From: a virus
Virus record (IMG/VR): IMGVR_UViG_3300029954_000047
Span: 1 to 35,195 of that record
DNA length: 35,195 nt
Direction: 5' to 3' (one strand)
How positions within the stretch are numbered: position 1 is the first letter of the stretch; each line of letters begins with the position of its first letter. This document shows, piece after piece, positions 1 to 6,674 of the stretch. Both the position numbers and the translations under genes were made by a program. Below the pieces are notes generated by a model. It was not told the DNA's origin. It saw nothing but the letters and a program-made list of their open reading frames with translations, and ran no database searches.

Positions 1-21
1 CAGTGACGATGGAGAGAATAC

Positions 22-225
22 ATGAACAATGTCGCTTATAGGGTCGAGGGAGGAAAGCTGTTGATCTCGATCGACATCTCGGCTACGGCGGTTTTCGATG
101 CCAAGCCGTCATCGACCGGCAAAACACGGCTGCTGGCGAGCACGCATGGTGCGGTGGCATTGCCTCCGATCCAGGGCCACGCGGCCACGGTTTCGCTTAA
201 CCTGATGCTCAAGAGCGCGGCATGA
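22..225 (+). CDS. Small hypothetical protein (67 aa)
   Basis: Short protein of unknown function and family. A GGAGAG Shine-Dalgarno lies about 6 bases before the ATG, which supports the start. The residues suggest a small beta-rich fold: an N-terminal stretch of alternating hydrophobics (KLLISIDISATAVF) and a C-terminal one (AATVSLNLML), with no Cys motif, signal peptide or membrane helix. Its TGA overlaps the ATG of the next gene (ATGA), so the two are probably translationally coupled and belong to the plus-strand run that continues to 825. The promoter must lie left of the window edge. Confidence 0.65.
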   Translation: MNNVAYRVEGGKLLISIDISATAVFDAKPSSTGKTRLLASTHGAVALPPIQGHAATVSLNLMLKSAA

Positions 226-422
226 ACGTCCGCCTTGCGACCGAACACCGCTTCGACTTGAATCGGCATGAGCGGACTGTTCTGGCTGTGTTCGAGGAGT
301 TTTGCGACAGGTCTCGGATTGACCGGCACATTCCGGGCGAGCGCCAGATCACGCGGGCGGAATGGGACGAAGCGGCGCGCAGCCTTCGGGCTCGCGGCAT
401 GTCAGTGACGGAGGACTCTTGA
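222..422 (+). CDS. Small hypothetical protein (66 aa)
   Basis: Unrecognised small, charged, mainly helical protein with many Arg and Glu residues. The start overlaps the preceding stop by four bases (ATGA), the commonest junction style in this genome. The centre (TVLAVFEEFCDRSRI) reads as one amphipathic helix, followed by a second helix around EWDEAARSLRARGM. No catalytic or metal-binding motif is visible. It ends one base before the ATG of the DUF6876 gene, and the SD for that gene (GGAGG) lies inside its last codons. Confidence 0.65.
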   Translation: MNVRLATEHRFDLNRHERTVLAVFEEFCDRSRIDRHIPGERQITRAEWDEAARSLRARGMSVTEDS

Positions 423-423
423 A

Positions 424-825
424 ATGGAGCACGACGAGCTTTTGAACGGTCTGGCCTATTGCACGGGCACGACGAGTTACACCAGGCATGGACTTCTGAA
501 AACGATGCTGATGACAGATGGCGCGCTGCTGGTCGCGGACGGCGGTGGGGCTTACTGGCTGATGGACGTGATCGCGTCGCATCTGGCGACCAACCGGAAG
601 CTGCTTCGCGAGCACTTCCAAGTTTGGAAGTTCAAGCGGGACGGAGAGGGCGGTGTCGTGACGGCAACGACTGGCGAAGACGACGGCGTCGGGCTGATCC
701 GCCAGGAGATTCCCTGCAGCGACTTTCCGCTGCCGGAAATCATGTTATTCCTGGTTCGGGCGCCGGAGTTTGACGACAAGGAGCGCGGGAAGCACTGGGT
801 GCTGATGTTGCCAAGCGAATACTGA
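424..825 (+). CDS. DUF6876 family protein
   Basis: I recognise the DUF6876 pattern from memory of the family: an N-terminal 'TGT..YTRH' segment, then 'LMTDGALLVADGGGAYWLMDVIASH', then 'FQVWKFK', a D/G-rich turn, 'IPCSDFPLPEIMLFLV' and the C-terminal 'VLMLPSEY'. The family is found in phages, plasmids and other mobile elements of Proteobacteria; its biochemical role is unknown. The 133-aa length is normal for a complete member. The GGAGG SD at about 405-409 is spaced slightly long. It is the last gene of the first small operon; an 85-bp gap with a hairpin follows before the clamp-like gene. Confidence 0.85.
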   Translation: MEHDELLNGLAYCTGTTSYTRHGLLKTMLMTDGALLVADGGGAYWLMDVIASHLATNRKLLREHFQVWKFKRDGEGGVVTATTGEDDGVGLIRQEIPCSDFPLPEIMLFLVRAPEFDDKERGKHWVLMLPSEY

Positions 826-850
826 GTCTTCAAGCGACGTTACCGCTTTG

Positions 851-866
851 CCCCCGCTCTTGGGGG
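851..866 (+). repeat. Hairpin repeat, divergent copy
   Basis: Five C, a six-base loop GCTCTT, five G, then TCACG. It resembles the dispersed C5-N4-G5-TTCGGA hairpins seen elsewhere but has a longer loop and lacks the TTCGGA tail. It sits between the DUF6876 gene and the clamp-like gene, about 45 bases before the chosen ATG at 911. Confidence 0.5.
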
Positions 867-910
867 TCACGTCTGGCAATTATTGCAGGCGTAACTTGGA
901 GACTTGGAAT

Positions 911-2176
911 ATGGCTAAGAAAACCGCAACCTTGAGGTCGCGACAAATCGCGATAAAATCGGCTACCGTTGAAAGCCTCGACGGCGTTGCCGCGAAGAAG
1001 GTTCCGCAGCCTGAAACGTTGGCGGTTCCAGTGGCGCTGCTACTGGCTGCCGAGTCCATCGCGGCGAAAGCCGACAAGAACAAGGCGTACATCCAGGGCG
1101 TGCTTGTCCACCAGCTCGAAGCTGGCGCCGGGCGGATTGTCGGGACGGATGGCTTCCGGCTCTTCGTCGGCAGCTTCGGGGTTCCGTCCAAGCCGCCAAG
1201 CTGGCTCAAGGAGGGGATCATGTTGCCGCGTGACGATTTGAAGTCCCGCATCGCGATGATTTCCAAGGTCGGCGACAGCAACGTGGTGGCTCTGACGCAC
1301 ACCAAGGGCGATACCAAGGTGTTTCTGTCCGATCCCGAGCGGACCATGATCTTCTCGTTGACCGGAGCGCCTGTGGACACTTTCCCGAGCTATTCGGGCG
1401 TGTTCCGGTCGGCGTCTTTCTCGGACATGGACGAGGATGGGGAGATGAAGGCGAAGCGTGAATGGGAGCCGGTCGGTTTCAATTCGCGCCATCTGAAACA
1501 CTGCGGCGAGCTGGCGAAGATCCTTGAAGCCGGTATGGCGAAGGAAGCGCGTGCCAAGAACGGCATGGTGATCCGGGTGTTCGACCATGGGGAGCCGGGA
1601 GCGCCAAGGATTTTCGACTTCCTTGGTTACCCGGGCGCGGTGCTCGTGATTACGGAAACGGTGGTCACGCAGACGGTGCTGCCGCTGGCTACGGCCACCA
1701 TCCTGGCGCCGGCGGTCAAGCCGACGGTGGCAGCCTTGCGGGCGCATGAGACGCGCAACAGGGTATGGGCGGCGGCAGCCACGGACGAGGCGACGCGGTC
1801 GGGGTTTGTGACCAAGGCGGACCAGTTCGCGGCGCGGATTGCGGCCATCATGGCGCGGGCACCGGACTTGCCCGCGCTGGCCGGTCCAAAGGCGGAAGCG
1901 GTGGCTACAGACGAGCCGGCGGTTGACGGGGCGGATGCCAAGCCGGCGAAGCCCGAGGAAGCCGCGGAGCCTGGCGAGGAGCCGCAGGCGGAGGCCGAGA
2001 AGGAGCGGATGAAGAAGATGCTCGAAGGCATGGCCGCTGAGATTGAGCGGACGCAGGAACTGGCGAAGGCCAAGGCGGCGGATTTGCCTCTTCCGCCCGC
2101 CACACGTGCGGAGAAGGCCGCTGCCACGCGCCGGAGGCGGGCGAAGGCCGAGACGATGGCGGCGGCCGCGGAGTAG
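911..2176 (+). CDS. DnaN-like sliding-clamp-fold protein with acidic/basic tail
   Basis: A probable phage relative of the DNA polymerase III beta clamp. From the ATG at 911 (421 aa; SD-like GGAG about 10 bases upstream) residues 38-165 read like clamp domain 1. They include a 'GVLVH' strand, 'VGTDGFRL' at 77-84 (compare the clamp ATDGHRL motif) and 'DTFPSYSGVF' at 156-165 (compare the GEFPNY motif). Residues 188-250 resemble the start and end of another clamp domain ('VGFNSRHLKHCGELAKIL', then 'YPGAVLVI', compare the C-terminal YVVMP). Only about two domain equivalents are visible, against three in bacterial DnaN. Residues about 300-421 are Ala/Glu/Lys/Arg-rich, low complexity and probably unstructured or coiled. 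An upstream start at 848 would run through the hairpin and is less likely. Family assignment is by motif only. Confidence 0.7.
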   Translation: MAKKTATLRSRQIAIKSATVESLDGVAAKKVPQPETLAVPVALLLAAESIAAKADKNKAYIQGVLVHQLEAGAGRIVGTDGFRLFVGSFGVPSKPPSWLKEGIMLPRDDLKSRIAMISKVGDSNVVALTHTKGDTKVFLSDPERTMIFSLTGAPVDTFPSYSGVFRSASFSDMDEDGEMKAKREWEPVGFNSRHLKHCGELAKILEAGMAKEARAKNGMVIRVFDHGEPGAPRIFDFLGYPGAVLVITETVVTQTVLPLATATILAPAVKPTVAALRAHETRNRVWAAAATDEATRSGFVTKADQFAARIAAIMARAPDLPALAGPKAEAVATDEPAVDGADAKPAKPEEAAEPGEEPQAEAEKERMKKMLEGMAAEIERTQELAKAKAADLPLPPATRAEKAAATRRRRAKAETMAAAAE

Positions 2177-2189
2177 CTCCCCCCATCGA

Positions 2190-2224
2190 AGGGCGCGGCA
2201 TGGTGGAGAAAGCCATGCCGCGCC
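2190..2224 (+). terminator. Strong stem-loop after the clamp-like gene
   Basis: A perfect 13-bp inverted repeat (GGGCGCGGCATGG at 2190-2202, its complement at 2212-2224) closes a 9-base loop. Three more pairs follow after one mismatch. It starts 13 bases after the stop of the clamp-like gene. No T-tract follows, so it is not a textbook intrinsic terminator; it could terminate, process or protect the transcript. Confidence 0.6.
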
Positions 2225-2229
2225 CCTCG

Positions 2230-2259
2230 CTTCTGCGGGTGGCAGATCGAGACATATAG
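2230..2259 (+). promoter_or_regulatory. Possible sigma70-type promoter
   Basis: TTCTGC and TATAGT separated by 18 bases lie just downstream of the 2190-2224 hairpin and 34 bases before the next gene. The -10 matches the consensus at 5 of 6 positions; the -35 is poor. Position is the main argument. Confidence 0.3.
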
Positions 2260-2292
2260 TGGTGCCACACGCCAGGATAAAGGCTCCAAAGA

Positions 2293-3183
2293 ATGACGGT
2301 TATCGGCACGGGCATAAGTTGGACCAACAGCACATGGAACCCGACCACGGGATGTACCCGCGTGAGTCCCGGGTGCGACAACTGCTATGCCGAGGCGATG
2401 TTCGCTCGCGGAATGAGCTTCAAGCATGCCTTCAATGACGTCACGCTGCATCCCGACCGGCTCTCTCATGTCCGCAAGTTCCGGCCGGTCCGCGTCCAAG
2501 ATGGGTCTCTGGAGCCACACAAGGTTTTCGTCAACTCGATGTCGGACCTGATGCACGACGCCATCCCGGACGGGTTCGTGACCCAGGTGTTCGACGCCAT
2601 GGAGAACAACCCGGCGACGGTTTTTCAGGTTTTGACGAAAAGGCCCATCCGGGCTCGCAAATACCTCGTGAACCGCTACGGGAACCGCGGACTGCCGGCG
2701 AACATCTGGATCGGCGTCAGTGTGGAGGACAACCGCGTGGCGGGACGGCTGAAGATCATGCGCTCGCTCAAGGAGCAGGTTGGCACGGATCATACGACGT
2801 TTTTTGCGTCGGTCGAGCCCATCATCGGGCCACTCGACGAGTGCGACTTTACCGGGATCGACTGGATCATCCTGGGCGGCGAGAGCGGACATGGAGCGCG
2901 GCGCATGGAGCGTCCGTGGCTGCTGGCCGGCTTGGAGCGGGCGCACCAGGCAGGCTCAGCGATCTGGCTGAAGCAGCACGGCACGATCGCGAGCCACCCG
3001 AACATCGACCTGACGCCGCCGGGGCCGTGGGCGGCGCGGTTCAATTGGCTTCGGACGAACGGCTTCGAGGTTCTGCCCGAGGAAAAAGGCGGTGCGACGT
3101 GTGACAAGCAGATCTGGCGGGAGATGCCGCCGGCCTATCACGCGATGGCTGCCGCGCTGAATCGGTCCGCGGCGCTTATTTGA
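2293..3183 (+). CDS. DUF5131 / phage Gp37-Gp68 family protein (radical-SAM-like Cys cluster)
   Basis: A 296-aa protein that opens with 'ISWTNSTWNPTTGCTRVSPG', the hallmark of the phage Gp37/Gp68 family (DUF5131). Three cysteines, C21, C28 and C31 (C-x6-C-x2-C, ending in 'GCDNCYAE'), probably bind an iron-sulfur cluster as in distantly related radical SAM TIM-barrel proteins. Later family signatures are 'NSMSDLMHDAIPDGFV', 'FQVLTKRP', 'IWIGVSVEDN', 'FASVEPIIGPL' and 'WIILGGESGHGARRM'. The family is widespread in phages and mobile elements; substrate and reaction are not established. The SD is weak. It stands alone after a hairpin and possible promoter, so it may be a separate transcription unit. 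A long antisense frame across this region is a shadow. Confidence 0.92.
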   Translation: MTVIGTGISWTNSTWNPTTGCTRVSPGCDNCYAEAMFARGMSFKHAFNDVTLHPDRLSHVRKFRPVRVQDGSLEPHKVFVNSMSDLMHDAIPDGFVTQVFDAMENNPATVFQVLTKRPIRARKYLVNRYGNRGLPANIWIGVSVEDNRVAGRLKIMRSLKEQVGTDHTTFFASVEPIIGPLDECDFTGIDWIILGGESGHGARRMERPWLLAGLERAHQAGSAIWLKQHGTIASHPNIDLTPPGPWAARFNWLRTNGFEVLPEEKGGATCDKQIWREMPPAYHAMAAALNRSAALI

Positions 3184-3187
3184 GGCA

Positions 3188-3249
3188 GCCGGCAGGAGGG
3201 GGTATCGTTCCGCCTCCTGACGCATGCCGCAAAAGCATGCCGTGCCGGC
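3188..3249 (+). repeat. Nested inverted repeats in intergenic gap
   Basis: An outer pair GCCGGCA (3188-3194) / TGCCGGC (3243-3249) encloses an AGGAGG/CCTCCT pair and an inner GCATGC...GCATGC hairpin (3222-3227 / 3235-3240, loop CGCAAAA). A TGACGCA box (3218-3224) sits between the inner hairpins, the same box found next to other hairpins in this genome. This is the only notable content of the 100-bp gap between 3183 and 3284. Confidence 0.45.
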
Positions 3250-3283
3250 GGTTCCGGCGAATTGCATTTGGAGAGATGCAACG

Positions 3284-4066
3284 ATGGCTAGAAAGACTGC
3301 CACGAAAGCGTGGATCGCCGCCAAAGCGCCACGCGCCAGGAAGCCGGCGGCATTCAAGCTGCCGGTCGTGCCGGCCGCGCCGCCTGCGCCGGTTCCGGTG
3401 CCGATGAGCGAGGAAGAAATCCTGCGGGCTATCCGGCACACCTGCGACAAGTTCGATGCGGAGATGGCCAAGCCGCGCGGCATGGAGGTTGCGATGGCCA
3501 GTCTCGGCTACACGCGAAGGGAATCACCCGATCGGTTCACCGACTTTTACAGGACGCTCCGGGGCCTTCTCGAAGACCTGGGCAAGATCGTGCCGGACGA
3601 CCGGCTGGACTCGCTTTCGATCGACGAGATGGTGGAGGAGATGCTTACCACGCCTTTGGGAGAGGTGCCTAGCTGGTCGCGGCCGGGCACGTTCCTTGAA
3701 TGGCTTGGGCCGATTCCGCTGGTCTGCGAATGGGGCGGACTCCCCCGAGCGTATGCGTGCATCAAGCCGGCAACGCCAACGCAGATCATTCCCGATCCGC
3801 TCTACATCGGAACCTGCATCTCGCCGGACGCGCGCACGGTCCGCGACCATTTCCGCCTTGGCCTCGCGGAGCTGGGGGAAGCCTCGACGTGGAAGAAAGG
3901 CAAGCTGATTTCGACCTTCGACCTGCAGCAAGTCAGGGGATGGCAGGCCGAGGAAGCGGGAAAATACCTTGCCGAGCACGAATGGCTTCGCAAGGCGCTG
4001 GCCCGCGGTCCGGTTGATCCCGTGGCGCTGCCGGACACGATCCTGAGCGTCCAGCTTCCGCTCTAA
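3284..4066 (+). CDS. Hypothetical protein (260 aa)
   Basis: Unknown family. The ATG at 3284 is preferred over 3224 because GGAGAG lies 8 bases upstream and the longer frame would translate the nested hairpins. The N-terminus (MARKTATKAWIAAKAPRARK) is basic, then a Pro/Ala linker to about residue 40, like the basic start of the clamp-like protein (MAKKTATLRSRQ). The body is mixed alpha/beta with 'YTRRESPDRFTDFYRTLRGLL', then a Trp/Pro-rich part ('FLEWLGPIPLVCEWGG'), 'DPLYIGTCISPDARTVRDHF' and a helical C-terminus. No catalytic motif is recognised. It is the last gene of the left plus-strand block and converges on the methyltransferase gene. Confidence 0.75.
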   Translation: MARKTATKAWIAAKAPRARKPAAFKLPVVPAAPPAPVPVPMSEEEILRAIRHTCDKFDAEMAKPRGMEVAMASLGYTRRESPDRFTDFYRTLRGLLEDLGKIVPDDRLDSLSIDEMVEEMLTTPLGEVPSWSRPGTFLEWLGPIPLVCEWGGLPRAYACIKPATPTQIIPDPLYIGTCISPDARTVRDHFRLGLAELGEASTWKKGKLISTFDLQQVRGWQAEEAGKYLAEHEWLRKALARGPVDPVALPDTILSVQLPL

Positions 4067-4075
4067 AAAGGAGTG

Positions 4076-4160
4076 CCCCCCCATGGGGGTTCGGAGACGA
4101 AAGCCCACCACGCGCCTCCTCCGCCATCCTAATAGACAGCCCCCGATTGGGGGTTCGGAG
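4076..4160 (+). repeat. Two hairpin repeats at a convergent gene junction
   Basis: Two copies of the dispersed hairpin: one at 4076-4094 (C7-AT-G5-TTCGG) and one at 4140-4158 (C5-GATT-G5-TTCGG), both followed by AGAC. They are 64 bases apart and fill most of the 97-bp gap between two convergent genes. No T-tract follows either. Confidence 0.85.
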
Positions 4161-4163
4161 ACA

Positions 4164-4778
4164 TCAATCTGACGTCAGAACTAATCCCATGTAAGACACG
4201 CGCGAGCCCTTGTTGCCGTCCGCCTGCCAGCGGGATTTGATTTTCGCGTGCATGCGCCGGCAGACTTCCCGCAGCGCCCGCTCGATGATCTCTTCCCGCG
4301 CCGCGCCCATGCCCGGCATGTGGTATTTGATCCGCGCCAGCTTGGCAAAAGCCTTGCTGACGCCGCCCATGTTCATCTTCAGGCCGAGCCCTTCGGTCAG
4401 CACCATGCCGAGGACTTCGCCGGGCTGCAGCGGCCGCCGAGCCGCAAGGATCGTCACCTGCTCCCAGGGCGAGCCATAGGAGTCGAAGTCGAAGACGTTG
4501 AACTGGCCGAGGTCAATCGCGCGCATGACGCGCCGGTTGTCGCCGACATACGCAAGCCGGCCATCCTTGAACCAATCGGTGTCGCATCCTGTGTACCCAG
4601 CCGCTTTGCACCAGACTTCCCGGTGCATCGTGCCTTCGCCTGCGAACGCATCGAAGACCCGGGCCTTGTCGGCACCGATCGCCTCAAGCACCCGCTCGCG
4701 GACGCCCACCTTCGCCTTGGAGGCTGAGTGCGAATTGTCTCGCTTGCCGTAGCGCAATAGGTCGCCCGAGATGTCCAT
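4164..4778 (-). CDS. SAM-dependent methyltransferase-like protein
   Basis: A 204-aa Rossmann-type methyltransferase by motif. Residues 41-49 'VFDAFAGEG' form SAM motif I (D43, G47, G49) and 'GYTGCDTDWF' at 61-70 looks like motif II with an acidic residue after the strand. 'VFDFDSYGSPWEQV' at about 95-108 is motif IV. The D-x-D-x-YGSP form of motif IV recalls the tRNA guanine-N2 methyltransferase Trm1 (D-P-F/Y-G-S-P) more than the DPPY/NPPY of adenine-N6 DNA methylases, so the target could be RNA. That is inference. The second of two adjacent ATGs (4776-4778) has the better spacing from AGGAGG; the first (4781) overlaps the GcrA-like stop. It is the last gene of its minus-strand operon. Confidence 0.75.
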   Translation of the reverse strand: MDISGDLLRYGKRDNSHSASKAKVGVRERVLEAIGADKARVFDAFAGEGTMHREVWCKAAGYTGCDTDWFKDGRLAYVGDNRRVMRAIDLGQFNVFDFDSYGSPWEQVTILAARRPLQPGEVLGMVLTEGLGLKMNMGGVSKAFAKLARIKYHMPGMGAAREEIIERALREVCRRMHAKIKSRWQADGNKGSRVSYMGLVLTSD

Positions 4779-5068
4779 CATGACCTCCTGGGATATGGCG
4801 CCGGAATGCCCGGTGCTGGTCCCCGCATGGCGGCCGCCAGCCTGGCGAGGCGGGCACGGGTCGCCAGTGCCGCGACGGCGGCCATGTGACCGTCGGGCCG
4901 GTGCTGGCCGAGGCGGCAGGCCTGGTTGCGCAGCTGTCGGGCGTTGACCGGCGGTCCCCGGGTCTTCGCGTTGATCTCGTCAGCGATCGCGTGCGTGCTG
5001 CGGCCGGTCTCCCAGTGACTGACGACCAGCGCGTTGCGCTCAGGAGTCCACAGCCCGCGCTTCGTCAC
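4778..5068 (-). CDS. GcrA-like DNA-binding protein
   Basis: A 96-aa protein whose first 60 residues follow the GcrA N-terminal helix-turn-helix pattern: 'LWTPERNALVVSHWETGRST' then 'IADEINAKTRGPPVNARQLR' and 'NQACRLG' (compare W-t-e-r, L-w-a-e-G-l-s-a-s-q-I-A, and the R-n-A-V-i-g-K-x-h-R-L-G recognition helix). In Alphaproteobacteria GcrA works with CcrM-dependent GANTC methylation to activate sigma70 promoters; phage versions are known as putative regulators. The C-terminal 35 residues are Ala/Arg/Pro-rich and lack an obvious sigma-binding domain. The start is GTG with no strong SD, so the exact N-terminus is uncertain. Its TGA overlaps the first ATG of the methyltransferase gene. Confidence 0.7.
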   Translation of the reverse strand: MTKRGLWTPERNALVVSHWETGRSTHAIADEINAKTRGPPVNARQLRNQACRLGQHRPDGHMAAVAALATRARLARLAAAMRGPAPGIPAPYPRRS

Positions 5069-5108
5069 GGGAATCGCCGGCCCGTGGGTTTCATGCGGCC
5101 GGAGCGGC

Positions 5109-5327
5109 TCATCCCCGCACCGCCTTCAGCTCGGCGCGGGCGATGTCCACGGCGCACCCGACGCGCATTCCGGCCATCATTTTGTCGTCTGTCGTATCCG
5201 CGTCCTGTATTGCAATGGCCAATCGCTCCAGCGCCTCAGCCAGCGCGTCACGCTGGGCCGTCAGGCACTCGACCATCGCATTCGCGTTGACGATCGCCGT
5301 CAGCAGTTCGGCCGGGTCAATCCTCAT
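5109..5327 (-). CDS. Small hypothetical protein (72 aa)
   Basis: Unknown helical protein beginning MRIDPAELLTAIVNANAMVE, with heptad-like hydrophobic spacing through 'QRDALAEALERLAIAIQDA'. The ATG at 5325-5327 overlaps the upstream stop (ATGA), which decides this start over the one at 5372 that would lie inside the upstream gene. It belongs to a run of very small genes between the ParB-like and GcrA-like genes. Confidence 0.65.
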   Translation of the reverse strand: MRIDPAELLTAIVNANAMVECLTAQRDALAEALERLAIAIQDADTTDDKMMAGMRVGCAVDIARAELKAVRG

Positions 5328-5683
5328 GGCACGATCTCGGCCATGGCCGCATCCAGCACGCCACGAAACCACAGCATTGAATCGCGCTCGTGCTCAAGCC
5401 ATTCGACGCGCGCTGCCAACTCGTCACGCTGCGCAAGAGCCGCTGAAAGTTGCGCTGCCAGTTCCACGTTGCGCTCGTTTGCAGCGTCCAAATCGTCTGA
5501 CAGGTCGTCGTTTTCGTCTGCCAGAATATCGAACGCAATCCACAGTTGCTCGATAGTCATGTCAACTTCGATCGTCTCCGCATGGTCTGGATGCATGAAT
5601 TCCACAAGCGCCGTTACGCCTGCTATGTAGTCACTCGCTGCCAGCCGTTCGGCCGCGTTAGTCAGCAATATCCAGTCAACCAT
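5324..5683 (-). CDS. Coiled-coil hypothetical protein (119 aa)
   Basis: The N-terminus (VDWILLTNAAERLAASDYIA) is followed by an acidic stretch and then a long predicted coiled coil from about residue 50 to 100 ('IADENDDLSDDLDAANERNV', 'LAAQLSAALAQRDELAARVE'). No enzymatic motif is seen. It may be a scaffold or oligomerisation protein. A GAGGAGG element lies about 15 bases before the ATG, rather far, and the stop overlaps the following gene. Confidence 0.7.
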   Translation of the reverse strand: MVDWILLTNAAERLAASDYIAGVTALVEFMHPDHAETIEVDMTIEQLWIAFDILADENDDLSDDLDAANERNVELAAQLSAALAQRDELAARVEWLEHERDSMLWFRGVLDAAMAEIVP

Positions 5684-5725
5684 GTTTCGTTCACGCCCCT
5701 CCTCAGATCTGGCATGGCCGCGTCA

Positions 5726-5926
5726 TCAGTTGGCCGCCGGGAGCATGATGCCGCAGGCCAGGTTCCAGCAGCGCCAGCATGTGTGCGCCGGTGATTGCGG
5801 CTTGCCGTCGTCGCCGGTCGCACGGTAGCCCCTCGGCCCGTTGCATGTGAAACACCGCGCCTCGCTGTCATGCCGGCAGCGGGGCGGCTCATGCTCTCGC
5901 ATGCAGTCGAAACACACCTCACTCAC
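5726..5926 (-). CDS. Small Cys-rich zinc-ribbon-like protein (66 aa)
   Basis: Six paired cysteines (CFDC, CFTC, CWRC) plus further Cys and His residues suggest one or two bound zinc ions. The spacing CxxC...C.H...CxxC...HxCxxC fits a small treble-clef or zinc-ribbon protein. The start is GTG in a GTGA overlap with the upstream stop, which rules for this frame over a competing frame at 5662-5922 that has none of these pairs. Function is unknown; small zinc proteins of this kind are frequent in phage early regions. Confidence 0.7.
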   Translation of the reverse strand: MSEVCFDCMREHEPPRCRHDSEARCFTCNGPRGYRATGDDGKPQSPAHTCWRCWNLACGIMLPAAN

Positions 5927-6129
5927 GCCATCGCCTCGTGGATTTCCACATCGGTCGCGCCGGCCAGTATGGCTTCCTGCACGGCCGCTTCAAACAGCGC
6001 GTCCCATTCCTCATGTGACGTGCGGACCTGGCCAGATGATGAGCCTAAGCTCTCGAAGAACTTTCGTTCGGCCTCATGCGCATTGCGAAGTCGGCGGAGC
6101 CGTGCCAGCGTCTTTTCCTTGTCTTCCAA
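5923..6129 (-). CDS. Small hypothetical protein (68 aa)
   Basis: Charged helical protein (EDKEKTLARLRRLRNAHEAE) ending in an acidic, Ala-rich tail. I prefer the TTG start at 6129, one base after the upstream stop, because the longer frame to 6210 would overlap the upstream gene by 80 bases. A GGAAG element lies about 10 bases upstream. No family is recognised. Confidence 0.55.
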   Translation of the reverse strand: MEDKEKTLARLRRLRNAHEAERKFFESLGSSSGQVRTSHEEWDALFEAAVQEAILAGATDVEIHEAMA

Positions 6130-6130
6130 G

Positions 6131-6343
6131 TCACATCTTCCGTTGGAGGGCGAAGTTGAAAACCCGATCGACGATGGCAACGCTGAGCAAGTAAGCGCCT
6201 GTCTCGTCAACCTCCTTCACAGGGACAGTGACTTCGCCGCCCAGCCGGCGGACGAACGCAATCAGAAGCTGGTCTTTGAAATCGTCCAATAGCTGGGCAT
6301 GGTGCGGATTGTCCGCCCTCGCGAGGTCGATGCCGCTGCCCAC
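6131..6343 (-). CDS. Small hypothetical protein (70 aa)
   Basis: Unknown. The GTG start at 6341-6343 is chosen because GGGGAG lies 8 bases upstream and it follows the preceding stop by one base. The sequence has a helical N-half ('HAQLLDDFKDQLLIAFVRRL') and a beta-rich C-half ('EVTVPVKEVDETGAYLLSVA'). Nothing indicates an active site. Confidence 0.6.
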   Translation of the reverse strand: MGSGIDLARADNPHHAQLLDDFKDQLLIAFVRRLGGEVTVPVKEVDETGAYLLSVAIVDRVFNFALQRKM

Positions 6344-6344
6344 A

Positions 6345-6674
6345 TCACTTCTCCCCGAGGCGCGAGCGATAGCTCGCAATGATGCAATCGACCTGCCAGT
6401 AGAGGCCGGTGAGCGTGACATCCGGCACGCAGGTTGGCGCGCAACGACGGACCAGACTCCCCAGGCTGTCGATGATCCGCTCGCGTTCCTCGAATAGCTC
6501 TCGAATTAAGGCGCGAAAGTAGGGGTCCGCCAGCCCGCCGGCGGCCTTGCGCGCGAAATGCCGGATCGTGCGGTCCGGCGCGCTCGCCAGATCAAATCCG
6601 ACACCGGCCGGCGTCGCCCCCGCGACATCGGCATCATGCTCGCGAAACGCTTTCGCCAGACTTCTATGGTCCAT
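6345..6674 (-). CDS. Hypothetical protein (109 aa)
   Basis: Helical protein of unknown family starting MDHRSLAKAFREHDADVAGA. The ATG overlaps the TAA of the ParB-like gene, with GGAGG just upstream in that gene's last codons; the longer frame to 6791 is rejected. The middle ('DPYFRALIRELFEERERIID') suggests long amphipathic helices. The C-terminal half holds three Cys residues (C-x3-C and one later), too few for a clear zinc site. Confidence 0.65.
   Translation of the reverse strand: MDHRSLAKAFREHDADVAGATPAGVGFDLASAPDRTIRHFARKAAGGLADPYFRALIRELFEERERIIDSLGSLVRRCAPTCVPDVTLTGLYWQVDCIIASYRSRLGEK

Noticed and set aside
5662-5922. 86-aa minus-strand frame overlapping the Cys-rich gene
   Set aside because: The competing frame 5726-5926 has a GTGA overlap with its neighbour and paired CxxC motifs; this one has neither.
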